This document shows positions 1 through 12,105 of a stretch of DNA of 64,000 nucleotides, piece after piece. Origin of the DNA: Epiperipatus broadwayi (lineage: Eukaryota; Onychophora; Udeonychophora; Euonychophora; Peripatidae); contig JAQFVV010000014.1 in NCBI GenBank assembly GCA_028023455.1, positions 3,845,336 to 3,909,335 on the forward strand. The letters run 5' to 3'. Position numbers and translations under genes: made by a program. Position 1 is the first letter of the stretch, and the number at the start of each line of letters is the position of its first letter. The notes beneath the pieces are model-generated. The model was not told where the DNA came from and searched no databases. It saw only the letters and a list, made by a program, of their open reading frames with translations.

Positions 1-3000
1 ACATTTGCTTTTCAAACAAATGAAAAAAATCAATGCCTCAATACTGACCAAAATATTATCAATATCATGTTTAAGAAAATCTATTCTTAATTTTGACAGC
101 AATGTTAAAATATCCTTTTTTTTTTTTTTTTTTTATAAAATATAGAATTTTATTCAGAAATTTAGTTACAATATATGATAATAGTTAAACATAGGATATA
201 TTACATGATAATCAGTGGGATGAAAGCTCACTATTGATATCTTGTTTGACACCAGCTAAAAGAACTAATATGAAGCATATCAGCAAGGAATGAGTCGGGA
301 ATAGTATCCTGTTGATATAGATGACCAAGCTTGCATGTCTCATATAGTTCAGTGATAGGTCTAATCCTTTGTCCACACTCCACATGACCAAATTGACCCT
401 TCATACCGGAGGTTACTTCCATAACAACTCAGGATCTGGGCAATAATCATGCAGAGCAAGGTAGGTTATCACAAAGGGATGCAGGCCATTCAGCCTCAAA
501 TTACTCTCCAGGGAAAATTTCTATTTAGGAGTGAAAGGGATCAGCTTTGGGGGCCAGATCAATAACCTCCATGTGGAGTCATAGATGTAAGAGGGGGCCA
601 AATTCTGGTCCCTTTTCTGAATTTTTTCCATTTTGTTAATATAGAGTTTTAACCTTAACTAATATATATTATAACAAACTGGATTTATAAATCTTAATGT
701 GATCTGCACTACAGAGCGCCATCTAGGCATTTGAACCTAGAAAAATTTATAAAGTAGGCAAATACGTAAGTAAAAAAAAAATTTTTTTTTTTTTTTTTAA
801 ATTTTGATTCTGGTCATTAGCCCAAGTCACTAGCTCAGGGAGTAGCAGAGATTTAATAATATAATATCTTATCTAATTATATTTCAATATTAATAAATAA
901 ATAAAATAAGCCTCTGCCAGTAATTAACATACAAAAATTTATTTACGCACACATATATATATATAAGATTTAACATTATTATTTTAATATGTTTACTTTA
1001 ACATTTAACATTATTTTTACTTTTATTTTACATTTTAAATTTTATACTATTATTAGTTCGCACAGATTTGTTTAAATATGTTGAGTATAGATCGGTTACA
1101 TAGATTCCATGGTCAAAAACATTTCAAATAAACATAAACGATCAAAATACAAAATCATTGATACCGTCAAATGCAGAGAGAAATTTATAAGTAACCCAAT
1201 AGCATTCACCATAAGATGCTTGCATTAACACCAATAACTTCAAAGACATTCAAATAAATACATTTTAGATACTCACCGTAAGGTATCAGTATTTACTGAA
1301 TATCTGTATATATTTTGATCGAATATGAAAACCAAAATCATAATCAACCAGTAATGAACCCATGCAAGCATCTATACCCAACTTAAATTTAATGCATCTT
1401 TATTTAGAGTGTTGAGTATGAATAGACTACATAGATTTGCATTTGAAAAGAAAATATTCAATCCTTGTTTAACCTTAGGCCAAAGGTTCGCAGTCAAACC
1501 AAACTTCAATCCATCTGATATATCGATGTGTTCAATGTAATATGAATATGGCAGCACAATTAGGTTAAGAGAAGAAACTGCTTCTCATCAGATAGGAATA
1601 TTACATCTATCTGACGATGAGAGCAATAAAAAAAAAAACTCCATAGGAAGAAACTGTGGTCTCCATCTTATAATTCCTCCCATAGGCAAAATGAGTGTGT
1701 GTGGCATATAATAGCGATTCTGCCCCTAGCGAATCTCATACTACATCTACTAATTACACCAATATATCCAATCCATTGACCTAATTCAACTACAAAATGA
1801 ATAACCTAAGATTACCCTCCTCTAATATAACTTTACAAATCTATATAGCCATTCACGTCCGACTTAAGTTTAATATTTATATAACTAGTTTAATGAAAAA
1901 CAGAAATCATAATAAAACTTAAAGAACAAATAAATAAATAAATGGAAATGATTTTACAAAAGAAATACATTTAATAAAATTATAACTAATTAATAAATAA
2001 CATTGGTCAGATAGGATTCTATTTCTTAATTATTTTAAATGTGGTAAGTTTTTAATTTAATGTTCATTAATTATAAAGTTCTTACGATTTAAAACAGTTC
2101 ATCTTTATCTGTTGCTTGCCATTTGAACATGAATTCCCATGCCGTCCTAAAAGATTGGTTGAGTTAGCCATTGTTTTTTATTTATTTATCCGGAGGTCTT
2201 TTAGTTTAGTTGGTCCTTAATGTAAAAAAAAATGATATCATTTCTCTTTTTTTTTTTTAACAAAACTGAAGGGATTGAAGAGTGCATCTTTTCAATCGCT
2301 TCTCCTTCAACTCCACACTAACACATATAGTCACATCGTAATAACTAATTAATTCTTTTATTTTCAAACCTTTCCTTTTATAATAATTTTGTGGATTAAC
2401 TCAACATTATGTCATGATGGTGAAAACCTTTTCATTGAAGTCCAATTTCCCGATGGATTTCTTTCATTTGCTAAAAGTTTCTATTGTTTTCCCATCTGAC
2501 CACTGCTTATACATTTAAATGCACAAAGGCTAGTTTACTAATTAAAATAATCATTTCCATTTTACAAAAGATTAATTAATCTGTTTTCAAACTTAAACAT
2601 ATATTTTTATCTCTAAATCTTTTCTGAAAATTTAGTTTTAAAATACTTTTTCTTTAATAAAGTTTTATTTTAATAATTATTTATCTGTGCGATTTTATAT
2701 ATATGCAAGTTTAAGATGATTTTTTTATTTTTAATTCTTAAAAAAAAAGTTTTTATTGGCGAACTTTTATTTTTTTTCATGTTTACTAATAAAAAAAAAC
2801 AATGTAACAACGTCTGTGCCTGTTACAATATATATATATATATATTGTAACAGGCTTCCATTGTTTGGCACCAGGAAGAAATGTGGGAAGATCACATTTG
2901 TGCTAACAATGGCTAAAGATAATTAGCTGAGAAAAATGAATTGTGATATAATTTAATATTTAAAATTGAGTTTTAGGAAAATTAAACTTAAATTATGGTG

Positions 3001-4684
3001 AGATTTGCTAGTTAAAATTAGGATTTTAAAAAAATTAAAACTTTAATTGGGTGTACTGATTTGTAGAGCTTTGTATTATGTGTTTGGTAGTAAAAGAGGA
3101 GGATGAACAACATTAGGAATATTTATATGTAGTAGAGAATTTACATGTCATAATAAGCAGAAACATAGATATAGTATTAATTGGAATTTTCTTTTCTATA
3201 TTTTATTTATTATTTACTGATTATGTATTGTTCATAATCTTATGTTTAAAAATGATAAAGATTATTTGTATAATAGTGAATAACATTTCTAAAATTAATA
3301 ATTAATATTTAATATTTATTTTTATTATTATTGTGTTTATTCCATTCAAATGTTGTATTGTTAAAATTTTTGTAAATAATATTTCTGGAAAACTTCCAAA
3401 GTTGATTGTCATAGAAACACAGGGGGCATGAGTGAGGAAAGACAGAAAGTTTAAAACTTGAAGAAAAGTAAAAAAAAAAAGGTTCCAAGGAAGAAGCTAA
3501 AAAAAAAAAAATAAAACTTAAAAGAATCAATACCTCTCTAAGAGCATTGGAACAAATAAAGAAAAACATCACAAGGATTCTAATAATATATTGATGGAGA
3601 ATTTCTATTATACTACTGGAGTAATATAACCATGAAGAGATAGACCAAAAAGGAAGCCAGCTCCAAATTTCTGCCAAAGTCATGATCCACATTCATTATC
3701 TTTAAAATACCTGGATGGCACGTAAGATAAGTAATTATGATTTATGTTAAAGTATTACCAAAAGTAAATAATATTAAAATGACAAAATTGTTTAAAATAA
3801 AGCTAGCTAAATTTTTCTTGTTAAACGCTAAAATCAAACGCTTGATTTTCAATTTTAATAATTTTCTATCAATCTTCTGCAAATTAAAACTTAAAATGAA
3901 AAAGTTTATCTATTTAATCTTGTATCAAGAAAATAATTTTCTACTGTATCACTTTGCAATTTGCATATATATAATAAAATAATTTCAATGCATGCAAATG
4001 TCATTTATAACGCCTGCCACGGAATTCTAGGTTAAAAAAAACTCTTATCATTCTTAACAAATTATGTGTCAACAGTCGGATAGACATTTTGTAATATGTA
4101 TGTTTCTTTCAACTTTTAAATTTTTGTTTTAAAAAAACTTAACATGTAATGATGGTATATTGATAAATATTTTCGTTACCGAGTACAATAGATGTATAAC
4201 CAATTTTTTATTTTTTTTATTGTTTTTTTTCTTTTAAAAAATGAAACAATGTAACTTCATGTTATTATAATATGATAATCTATTTTGTATGATCTAGAAA
4301 TTATACTATAGGTGATTATATATATTCGAGTGTGTGCGTGATGCTATAAATGATTATTATTAATATTATTATTATTTTAATTGTATTTATTATGCTTAAT
4401 TTCGCTAATGAAATTTATTTAAAAAAATAAAGAATTAAAACCTTGTCTGTTATAAGTTGAAGGTAGAAATGGTCAGGGATGATTAGATTATTTAGATTGA
4501 GTTTGGAAATATTATTTAATTCTCACATATATAGGTGTAAGTGTTTTGTTAGTGTTTTCCCATGCCTTTCTTTGTTCTTGTATAGTTAGTGTTAGATGAT
4601 ATATACTGATTATAACAGATAAGCATTGTATAAATTTTTATAATATGTATAAAAGATGATTGATTTATGGCATCATCCAAGTTA
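1..4684. other. A+T-rich DNA without a recognisable gene
   Basis: I see no reading frame with protein-like composition. Open frames here (for example minus strand 3309-3692) translate to Phe/Ile/Ser/Tyr-rich low-complexity peptides typical of random A+T-rich DNA. Homopolymer runs of T or A (around 117-134, 771-798, 2251-2260, 3471-3511) and short TA tracts are the main structure. One perfect palindrome at 2818-2855 is listed separately. Confidence 0.6.
2818..2855. repeat. Perfect 38 bp palindrome with a TA core
   Basis: The outer arms read GCCTGTTACA and TGTAACAGGC, and between them lies only a run of alternating TA, so the whole segment can fold on itself. This may be a TA microsatellite that grew inside a small inverted repeat, or the remnant ends of a miniature transposon. 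No target-site duplication is visible. Confidence 0.7.
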
Positions 4685-4847
4685 TATAAATAAGTTATAG
4701 ATGAAATACACAGGCTTATATATACCTGTGTCCATATATGTATTAGACAGGGTATGAGCACAGACTTTCACATGACCCACCACTCTCCACACCATCTCAT
4801 AACACTGATACACCTGAACACACATATGTCAAAAAGATAAATAATCA

Positions 4848-4889
4848 CCAATATACGTATTTCATGCTAAGCCAGCAATCATCAGTTGG
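4848..4889 (-). ncRNA. Hammerhead ribozyme motif, family C left arm
   Basis: On the minus strand the order is CCAA (stem I), CUGAUGA (4879-4885), a stem II with UGCU pairing AGCA around a five-base loop, GAAAU (4859-4863), a small self-complementary stem III, an AUA cleavage triplet, and UUGG, which pairs with CCAA. All catalytic-core positions I can assign are present. GAAAU replaces the commoner GAAAC, but the change is compensated because U15.2 faces A in the AUA triplet. Stem I is short as visible (4 bp). Cleavage is predicted from the motif only. Confidence 0.7.
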
Positions 4890-5471
4890 TCCAGATTACC
4901 ATCTCTACACATATATGCTACAAGTGCTCAGATATATATTAAGATAGCAAATCCTCCTACTTTAATGGACAGGCTTCAATGTACTCCACATTCCAACTCT
5001 TCAACTGTCCATCCAATTAAAAATCTGATGATGGAATGCTCAAAGGCCACCCTTAGGCCAAGATTGTTGTCACACCCATGTTGACCTAAAGGTCAATCTG
5101 ACCCCTCATGGGTCGTGTGAAAGTCTGTGCTCATACCCTGTCTATTACATATATGGACACAGGTATATATAAGCCTGTGTATTTCATCTATTACATATTA
5201 GAGATGTCTGCCTATCCCTTCTTTATGTATTTAATGAATTATGTCCTATACATGAGGGGTCAGATTGACCTTTAGGTCAACATGGGTGTGACAACAATCT
5301 CGGCCTAAGGGTGGCCTTTGAGCATTCCATCATCAGATTTTCAATTGGATGGACAGTTGAAGAGTTGGAATGTGGAGTACATTGAAGCCTGTCCATTAAA
5401 GTAGGAGGATTTGCTATCTTAATATATATCTGAGCACTTGTAGCATATATGTGTAGAGATGGTAATCTGGA

Positions 5472-5513
5472 CCAACTGATGATTGCTGGCTTAGCATGAA
5501 ATACATATATTGG
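5472..5513 (+). ncRNA. Hammerhead ribozyme motif, family C right arm
   Basis: CCAA at 5472-5475, CUGAUGA at 5476-5482, stem II U84-U87 pairing A93-A96 (last two digits of 54xx), with a U-U mismatch at its base, GAAAU at 5498-5502, then a stem III loop, AUA at 5507-5509 and UUGG at 5510-5513 closing stem I. Predicted cleavage is after 5509. The left arm carries the same motif in the opposite orientation, so both strands of the element could give a ribozyme-bearing RNA. Confidence 0.7.
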
Positions 5514-5631
5514 CGATTATTTATCTTTTCGACATATGTATGTTCAGGTGTATCAGTGTTATGAGATGGTGTGGAGAGTGGTGGGTCATGTGAAAGCCTG
5601 TGCTCATACCCTGTCTATTATAAATAAGTTA

Positions 5632-5930
5632 ATAAAAAGTATGTTTAGAAATACTAATATTTACAATGTTGTAAAAATGCACATATTCGAAGATATATAT
5701 GATTCACATATCAAATATTAGTCGGTTTTGGTTTTACTGTGGAAGCAATGTAATTGGTTAGCAAGGTGCAATAATAATAATATTTTTATTTATTTATTAT
5801 TTATTTTGTCTTTTATGTTTAATAAATGTTTTATTGAATTAATAGTCCATATGAATTGCTTGATTATATATACGTTCGATCCTCCATTTCCACACACACA
5901 CATCTGGTTAACATAACATGGTTCTAGAAT
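5632..5930. other. A+T-rich spacer without a recognisable gene
   Basis: The stretch between the family C element and the LTR-like segment contains short open frames only (for example plus strand 5728-5916). Their translation is low complexity and resembles no family that I know. Confidence 0.5.
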
Positions 5931-5939
5931 ATCTAAATT

Positions 5940-6345
5940 TGCTAGTATAGGTCGAGTTTTATTTAATCTGTCTGAAGATGATAAATCACCATATTACAGT
6001 GCTAGTAATATATTCTACTTTGCTTAGAATAGATGGTGATGTGGATATAAAAGGTACCCAATCCTCATCATTGTCTATACTGTAATAAATGTAATAATTG
6101 TCAATTTTGCAACAGTTTTATTATTGAATAAATGCGTAGAACATATTTAAATTAACATTATAGAATTATTGTTTGTAGACGTTTTTATCATCCTTATTTG
6201 CTCCTAAATGAAGTCCATATACTATAACCTCAACTGAGCTAAGCCATAGAATAATTACAATATAAGAATCTTTTAAATAAGTTTAAAATCAATTTAAAAT
6301 TATAAATTTTATTCTATCTTGTATAGAATTGGCGCCTGGGCATTT
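5940..6345 (+). mobile_element. Decayed LTR 3' end with primer-binding-site-like motif
   Basis: This segment resembles 31560-32181 of the LTR retrotransposon further along in three blocks in the same order: a block near 6025-6075 (compare 31590-31650), the block with CCTC..ACTGAGC near 6226-6245 (compare 32068-32090), and a short hairpin TTCTAT..ATAGAA directly before TGGCGCC at 6330 (compare TGGTGCC at 32168). TGGCGCC-type starts are typical tRNA primer-binding sites of gypsy-class elements. The following 2 kb shows no intact gag, so this is probably an old truncated relative. Confidence 0.5.
6330..6345 (+). promoter_or_regulatory. Putative retrotransposon primer-binding site
   Basis: Reads TGGCGCCTGGGCATTT directly after the hairpin that ends the LTR-like segment. 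A TGG start is expected because the site pairs with the CCA end of a tRNA. The equivalent at 32168 reads TGGTGCCCTGGGCATT. I cannot name the priming tRNA. Confidence 0.45.
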
Positions 6346-7379
6346 ATAAATATAATAAAGTGAATAAGTGTAGAGGACAGAGGTTACAATATATATATAT
6401 ATGGACCTAAAATAATATGAGTTCTCAGAAATAAAACCAATAACAATATTAAGGAAACTAAGGAATAATGCTAATCTATAATGATAGAATGATTATTTAT
6501 GAAGGATTGCCAATCTCTTGATTTTATTCATTCTTGTTAATATATTTTGACACCACTTGTTGGATTATCTGTTTTATGAATATAGACCAAACCTATTGTA
6601 AATCCATATTGTGCATACATGTGTAGTCTTATATCCAAGGATAATAACATATCACAATGGATAGAATAGTGGTTACTCTCTTAAAGGAATTATGATAGCA
6701 AGAGCATTGAAATATAGCCATATCTAACATATATATTCTGTTATAATTATATGGATGCATTATTATTGCCAAGTATTCTGGGTATGAAATAGCATTATAT
6801 TCTAATGGGAATATGTTTTTTCTAATACCTTCAGATCTTCATTGTTTCATGGATATTGGATAATTCTCAGGAGTATGAAAGTTAAAACACAAGTAAATAA
6901 TAGTTAACGAATAATCTCACCAAAAATATTACGTGGGAATTTTATTATATTTATTTGAAAAGTTGTTCAATATTTATGTGTAGTTCTTGTGATAAATAAA
7001 TGAACATTAACACAACTAGGGAAAATAATAATTATTAATTAGATGTTATATAAACAACTTATATTTTGTATTGTAATAATAAGTCATAATAAGTTAAGAG
7101 CACTTATTATATTATATTCCGTTAATGCATGTTAAATTTTAGATATAAATATATTCTCCTGGTTATGAAAGATAAGACTGTTGCTCTAATGTCACCATAG
7201 GTCCAAACACTTATACAATTATTTCATTTTAAAACATTTCTTTATTACAACATTAATCTGATACTTGTCTATTGTTTATTCATTGTAAATAAATTATTGT
7301 TGTTATTATATTAATGTATCAGTCCTGAATATTACTTACTCAAAACACTGAGAATATTAATTATAAATAGTACATATAT

Positions 7380-8660
7380 TGTAATGGTCAGAAAATGTGT
7401 GACTCGTAAACATAGTGCAGAATTCGACCACCATACAGAACAGCAGCACCATCGAGTAGCGAAGCCACCCATGGTACTGAGTTCGAACATAGTTTATCGG
7501 TTCCACAATACAATCCATGAAACAACACATCTGATGCGACATTAGTAAATATTTTCTTAGGCACGGTGGTCAGGGATCATGATTTTATTCTCGAGTTAGC
7601 CAATAACCAAACTAATATTAATTAAACATTCATATTTACATAATCGAGGAAATATTATATAGAATGGGTATCGAATAAATGAAACGTAACTGCAGACGTA
7701 TAGTTTAAAATTATTTATTAATACATTTTAATAAAACATTTACTAATAATATTTTATGGACTAACAGCTTCAGTAGCAGGATTTGCAACATGATTATATT
7801 TTAAAGAATACATTTATTTATTTACACATTATTTTATATTGGGAACTCAGTAGCGGTATTTCCGATACTGTAATGTTTACAAAGGGAATTCCTTATTGGA
7901 AGGCGTAATCTAGCTACCTAAAATTCTCGAGTAAGTATTTCTAATGCATGCCTTGGGAAATTTATACCTTTGCAATGCAAGAGTCTAAAGTAAGATTTAA
8001 GAGTAGCGGCGGACATATATTTATTTAATTAAACTATTTATTTTATGACTAAGGGCAACATTTATTTGAGAGTGAATTACGAAGATAATGCAGAGGCAGA
8101 GTGATATATAGAATAATAGAATTGAGCAAAGGAACACGTGGTACGCTTTAGAAAGGTGATATGGAATGGCAGTATATTGAAACTGCAATGCCGCGAATGA
8201 GTTTATAAAACTGTCGGGCTGGTCTCTGCCGTGGCCCGACGAAGTAAGGTGTCACATAAGCATAACCAGGGACAAGCGGTACGTGTTGCAATTTGCCAGC
8301 TGGCTGCATGACAGGTCAAATCCTATGGGAGCACCCATTATGCCCGCTTGTGTAGGACGACGGGGGTTAATTTCAACCCTGAAGAATCTGGAATATTTAC
8401 GGTGGAATAGATCATCGCGTCTCTAAAACGTAACACATGTATACTTATAAACGATTATGATAAGATTTAAATGGATTTCTAATTCGGCCCGACATTATCA
8501 ACATTTACTAAAGAACGTTGGTGACTCTCAAAGAAATGTAATTTTCTGGAATTATTCATGATGATTTAATATATACAAAACATATCTAAACTGGGAATGA
8601 TTACAACTAATATGCCAGCGATTTGCGAAGTTGTAGACCCCCACATTACAATAAATGAAG
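7380..8660. other. Unassigned CpG-containing segment
   Basis: Base composition departs from the surroundings: CpG dinucleotides and G/C-richer words are frequent, especially 8005-8450. The short word AGTAGCG recurs (near 7456, 7848 and 8004). A TATAAAA box-like word sits at 8204-8210 followed by a G/C-rich stretch. No long reading frame is present. It could be internal sequence or an LTR of the same decayed retroelement that ends near 6345, a non-coding transcript, or a promoter. I do not recognise it. Confidence 0.35.
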
Positions 8661-9015
8661 CATTGAATGCGTTTCGATTTATATGAAAGTTAAGTTATTA
8701 AAGAAAGTAAATATTAATGAAAATTTGACACGCATTCATTGTTTTAAACGATCATAGATTTAAACTTTGAAAATAGAGACAATTGTGAGCATGCAATAAT
8801 TAAATAATAAATATAGATAAAATGTAGATTTTAGAAATACGCACCCCAGATAGAGTGAGGTAAGCTAGATTATTAGAGAAATTTACATATTAAATTAATT
8901 ATTCAATTTAGTTATACAAATGGTAGTTTTTACATTTTATAATTTAGATAAGTAGTATGAAGAAGAGCTATAGCATATTATTAGAGTACTCTAGAGTTTG
9001 AACACAGACAGGTAC

Positions 9016-9250
9016 CTGTTTTATAAGAAGTTTTCTTATTCCATGAGTTTAGCAGCAAAAAGTTCACGAGTGGCAAGTCTTTCTTGTATTTAGATGTTTC
9101 ATTTAATTTCACAACAGCAGCAGCTTTTTCATTTATTTCAGGCAGCAGATCTTCATGGTGAATTTATGATGGGCAATGGAAAGTTCAGCATCCAATAGGC
9201 CATCTCCCGATGGAGAATAATCTAGGTGCTTTACTCGGTCATACCTTGGC
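9016..9250 (-). pseudogene. Protein-like fragment in two frames, unidentified
   Basis: On the minus strand two overlapping stop-free frames have ordinary protein-like composition rather than the low-complexity look of random frames here. The upstream one (from about 9245 to 9140) contains PRYDRVKHLDYSPSGDG. The downstream one (about 9160 to 9018) contains HEDLLPEINEKAAAVV and LPLVNFLLLN. Joining them would need a frameshift, so if it is coding it is a pseudogene or transposon relic. I do not recognise the family, and chance remains possible at these lengths. Confidence 0.2.
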
Positions 9251-10364
9251 AGGAACAAATTATTTTTATTATTTTTGGAGACTCTCAGTGATCGAGACCA
9301 AAGCTAAAGTTTAAGTGAATGTCTCCAGCAAGTCTAAGATGGCCTCTTTTTTTATCTTGATCCTTCACATTTTTGTTAAGGTATTTTTAGGTTCTACTTA
9401 ATCTGCCCTGAGGATAATCAATGCATTTTGTTGGTTTTTTTTAATTAAAGAAAGCTGCCGTTCTATTGTTTACATTTTACATTTACTAATTATATTTTGG
9501 GGAATTTTTCTTTAATTAATCTATTATCTATCACTGACCGATGCTTTTAAATTTCAAAAACAAAAAGGGAACATAAGATTATTTTAACTTTTAATTAAAT
9601 ATTACATCAGATATTTTTAGAATTATTATTAAATGAAATTTAAACAAAGCAATAAATACGAACTTTATAATCCAAAATAAATGATTAAAATTATACAAAA
9701 TTATATAACTAAAAGAAAATCTAAATTATATTATTTTATCCCTATTTATTGCGTTTAATTTGAGATCGAAATGTGTGCGTGTTTATGCTGAATTCTACAT
9801 ATATTTATACATTTTTAATATTGTTACACACACAATTCGATATCAAAAAGTTTAAATTTGGGTGGGATAGACCGGTCAGTGAGAGACGACAGAAAAAGGT
9901 GAAACTTAAGATTCGAATACAAATCTTACTGTTTCAATATAGATCAATAAACTTGAACTAATATATCATTAAACCTTAATATCCCGCATGAATATAAATC
10001 ACTTGGTATTTAAATTGTTATTCCAGGTTTAACATTACTTTAATAAGAGCTAGCATTTTTTATTAACTGATTTATTATAAAAATATATTGATATAATTTA
10101 GGGATTTATGATTTCAAGCATATAAAATTTGTTTTGTTTCACGTATATTAATTTTTTTTATTACCGAATTTGATTGGAGCTAAATAGAGTCTCTGGTTCA
10201 TGGGTAATCCATATTATTCATCCCATTTTTACTGGTACAAAAGCATATATGTATATTTATATATTGTGATCATATACATAGTTTATATGTATATAAATAA
10301 TAAGTCATTAATAGAGGGATTTGAACTTAAGATTATCAGTCTATATTTATTCTCCACCACATTT

Positions 10365-10600
10365 CAAACAACTGATACACATGACCACACACATGTGTTA
10401 AATGATCCCCAATATTCACATTTCATACAGAACCAGTACTCATCAGTTGGGTCGAATTATAATCTTCCACACATATTTACAATTAGTGGGTAATTTATAT
10501 TAAGATAGTAACTCCTTAAACTTTAATGAACAGGCTTCAATCTTCTCACTTTTCCAACAATTCAACTATCAAATCCCTCTATTTACTATAATAAACATTT
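10365..10600 (-). mobile_element. Diverged family C hammerhead element relic
   Basis: Aligns by eye to one arm of the 4698-5618 element. Shared landmarks are CTGATACAC near 10371, the CATCAGTTGG block at 10441, the run around ATTAAGATAGTAA near 10500, and the AATGAACAGGCTTCAA block near 10525. The copy is single-armed and considerably diverged. It retains the ribozyme core at 10409-10450. Short matching words (AGAGGGATTTGA near 10312 and its complement near 10574) may mark the ends of this relic as an inverted repeat. Confidence 0.65.
10409..10450 (-). ncRNA. Hammerhead ribozyme motif in diverged family C copy
   Basis: Minus strand order: CCAA, CUGAUGA (10440-10446), stem II GUAC pairing GUAU around a seven-base loop, GAAAU (10420-10424), stem III region, AUA, UUGG. 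The stem II sequence differs from that of the 5472 copy, where UGCU pairs AGCA, yet pairing is kept through compensatory changes including one G-U wobble. That is the expected signature of selection on RNA structure. Confidence 0.65.
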
Positions 10601-11041
10601 TGTATATTGAATGAATAAGTTAATAAGTCATTAAATTATGGATGACATTTAATCCAATTAAAATTCCACTAAGCAATACACAAAATTAAATGATGAGAAA
10701 AGTGTAACTCTTAACTTTAAATTATTTGCTTAATTATTTATAAAACATAAAAAATAATTACTTTAATAATTTTATTTTTACATTTAAATAAATTATATAG
10801 TATACGTTTTAAAAAACTATCTTACTAAACTCTCACTGCTCTGCTTTATTTAAAAAATAATAAAAAGCAAAAAAATATGTTTCATTGATAGTAGTAATTT
10901 TAATGTTATTATAAAACAATTTTTTGTTAAAAATAAATTTTGTTCATAATGAAAAAAAATGGTAATAAGAATATTAACTAATCTTTCTTATTGCATTGCC
11001 AAATGTATATCATATAATATTAAATCATACATACACTTTAC

Positions 11042-11195
11042 TACTGTTACACAATGCTTTATTTACCACCCTCTTTTACAATTTACAGTTTTGATTGCCC
11101 CAGAAATCTTCTTCAGAACTTTGAAGAAGATTGCTGGGGCAATCGAAACTGTAAACTGTAAAAGAGGGTGATAAATAAAACATTGTGTAACAGTA
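11042..11195. repeat. Near-perfect 154 bp foldback element
   Basis: Arms 11042-11115 and about 11122-11195 are reverse complements with a handful of mismatches; the turn lies around AGAACTTTGAAGA. There is no coding capacity beyond frames created by the palindrome itself. No hammerhead core is present (no CUGAUGA). Flanks do not show a clear duplication longer than 2 bp, so it may be a miniature inverted-repeat transposon of a TA-targeting family, but that is a guess. Confidence 0.7.
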
Positions 11196-12105
11196 TTAAA
11201 ATGCATGGATGATTTAGTATTATATGATAATATTCTATTTTAAAATACTTTTTGTGCATTTATAATGTTCATAAAAAGAAATATGCAAATAATTATGTTT
11301 TTTGGGATAAAAATAAATTGAAATTAGTAATAAAAATCAGAATATGTGTAACTTGATTAAAGTTTTTCTTTAATCAAAAAAAAAGATTAAAATCTAAAGT
11401 TTTATATAAAAATATCTTTAATTAAAATGAGAGCTAAGAATATAGGATTAAGTTGTTAAAAAAATTTAGGGTAGTTGTGACTTACTCCCAATGTGGCTAC
11501 TGGGTGGCACTGCAGTACCATCAACAACTCCCAAGAAGTATGCAAGTGATAAATTTCTATCCGAAAATCACTGAAATCAACAAATTACAAATGCCTAAGG
11601 CAAAAACAAATCAAACAAATCCTTCTAAAAGAAAAACAACAAGAAAACGTTATAAAATTTCAAATTACAAAAAACAGAAATCAGTGAAAATGCATCAAAT
11701 GCAAACAAATTTGCAGAGAGGATTGCTTGTGGTTGTGTTCTCACTCAGAAAAGTGTATAAATAGAGGTAGTTTGCAGTAAAAATTATGACAGTAGTTCCT
11801 TAAATTCATATCATTCTGACTCATTATTAAATGGGCATAAAAATATTGGGAGCAAGAAAAAAAAAGAATTATAGCTGCAAAAATTCAAATACTCCTTATC
11901 ATAATAACAATAAGCTATGAATATTTTAAAAACATAAAAAAATATTTAACTTATGGCTTACATAATGTATCTAAACATCCTTTTGTGAGCTGTTACTTTC
12001 AATCCAAGCTCATAGTGTTAATCTTTTTGTAATGTCATAACCTACTAAATGTGTGTGAAGATCTTAAAGTGATGGAAAAGGTTTTTTTTAAAATTAATAT
12101 GTTGG

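Larger units (their letters stand above)
4698..5618. mobile_element. Hammerhead-bearing foldback element, family C
   Basis: A long imperfect inverted repeat: roughly 4747-5108 is matched in reverse by roughly 5245-5615. A nested inverted copy of the left outer end (4698-4805) occurs near 5104-5196. The element is flanked by an exact 13 bp direct repeat, TATAAATAAGTTA, at 4685-4697 and 5619-5631, which I read as a target-site duplication. Each arm carries a hammerhead-ribozyme core (4848-4889 minus, 5472-5513 plus). No reverse transcriptase or transposase frame is present, so it is non-autonomous. Duplications of this length fit target-primed reverse transcription rather than a cut-and-paste transposase. 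A Penelope-like-element derivative or a retrozyme is the best family guess. Confidence 0.8.

Noticed and set aside
1585-1591. CUGAUGA on the minus strand as a hammerhead candidate
   Set aside because: No GAAAC at the required spacing and no stem II closing it.
3309-3692. 127-residue minus-strand open frame
   Set aside because: Phe/Ser/Ile-rich composition and A/T homopolymers; no domain or splice context recognised. Consistent with a chance frame in A+T-rich DNA.
11453-11764. 103-residue plus-strand open frame, Lys/Gln/Thr-rich
   Set aside because: Composition follows the local A-rich strand, and I recognise no family. Not enough support for a gene call.
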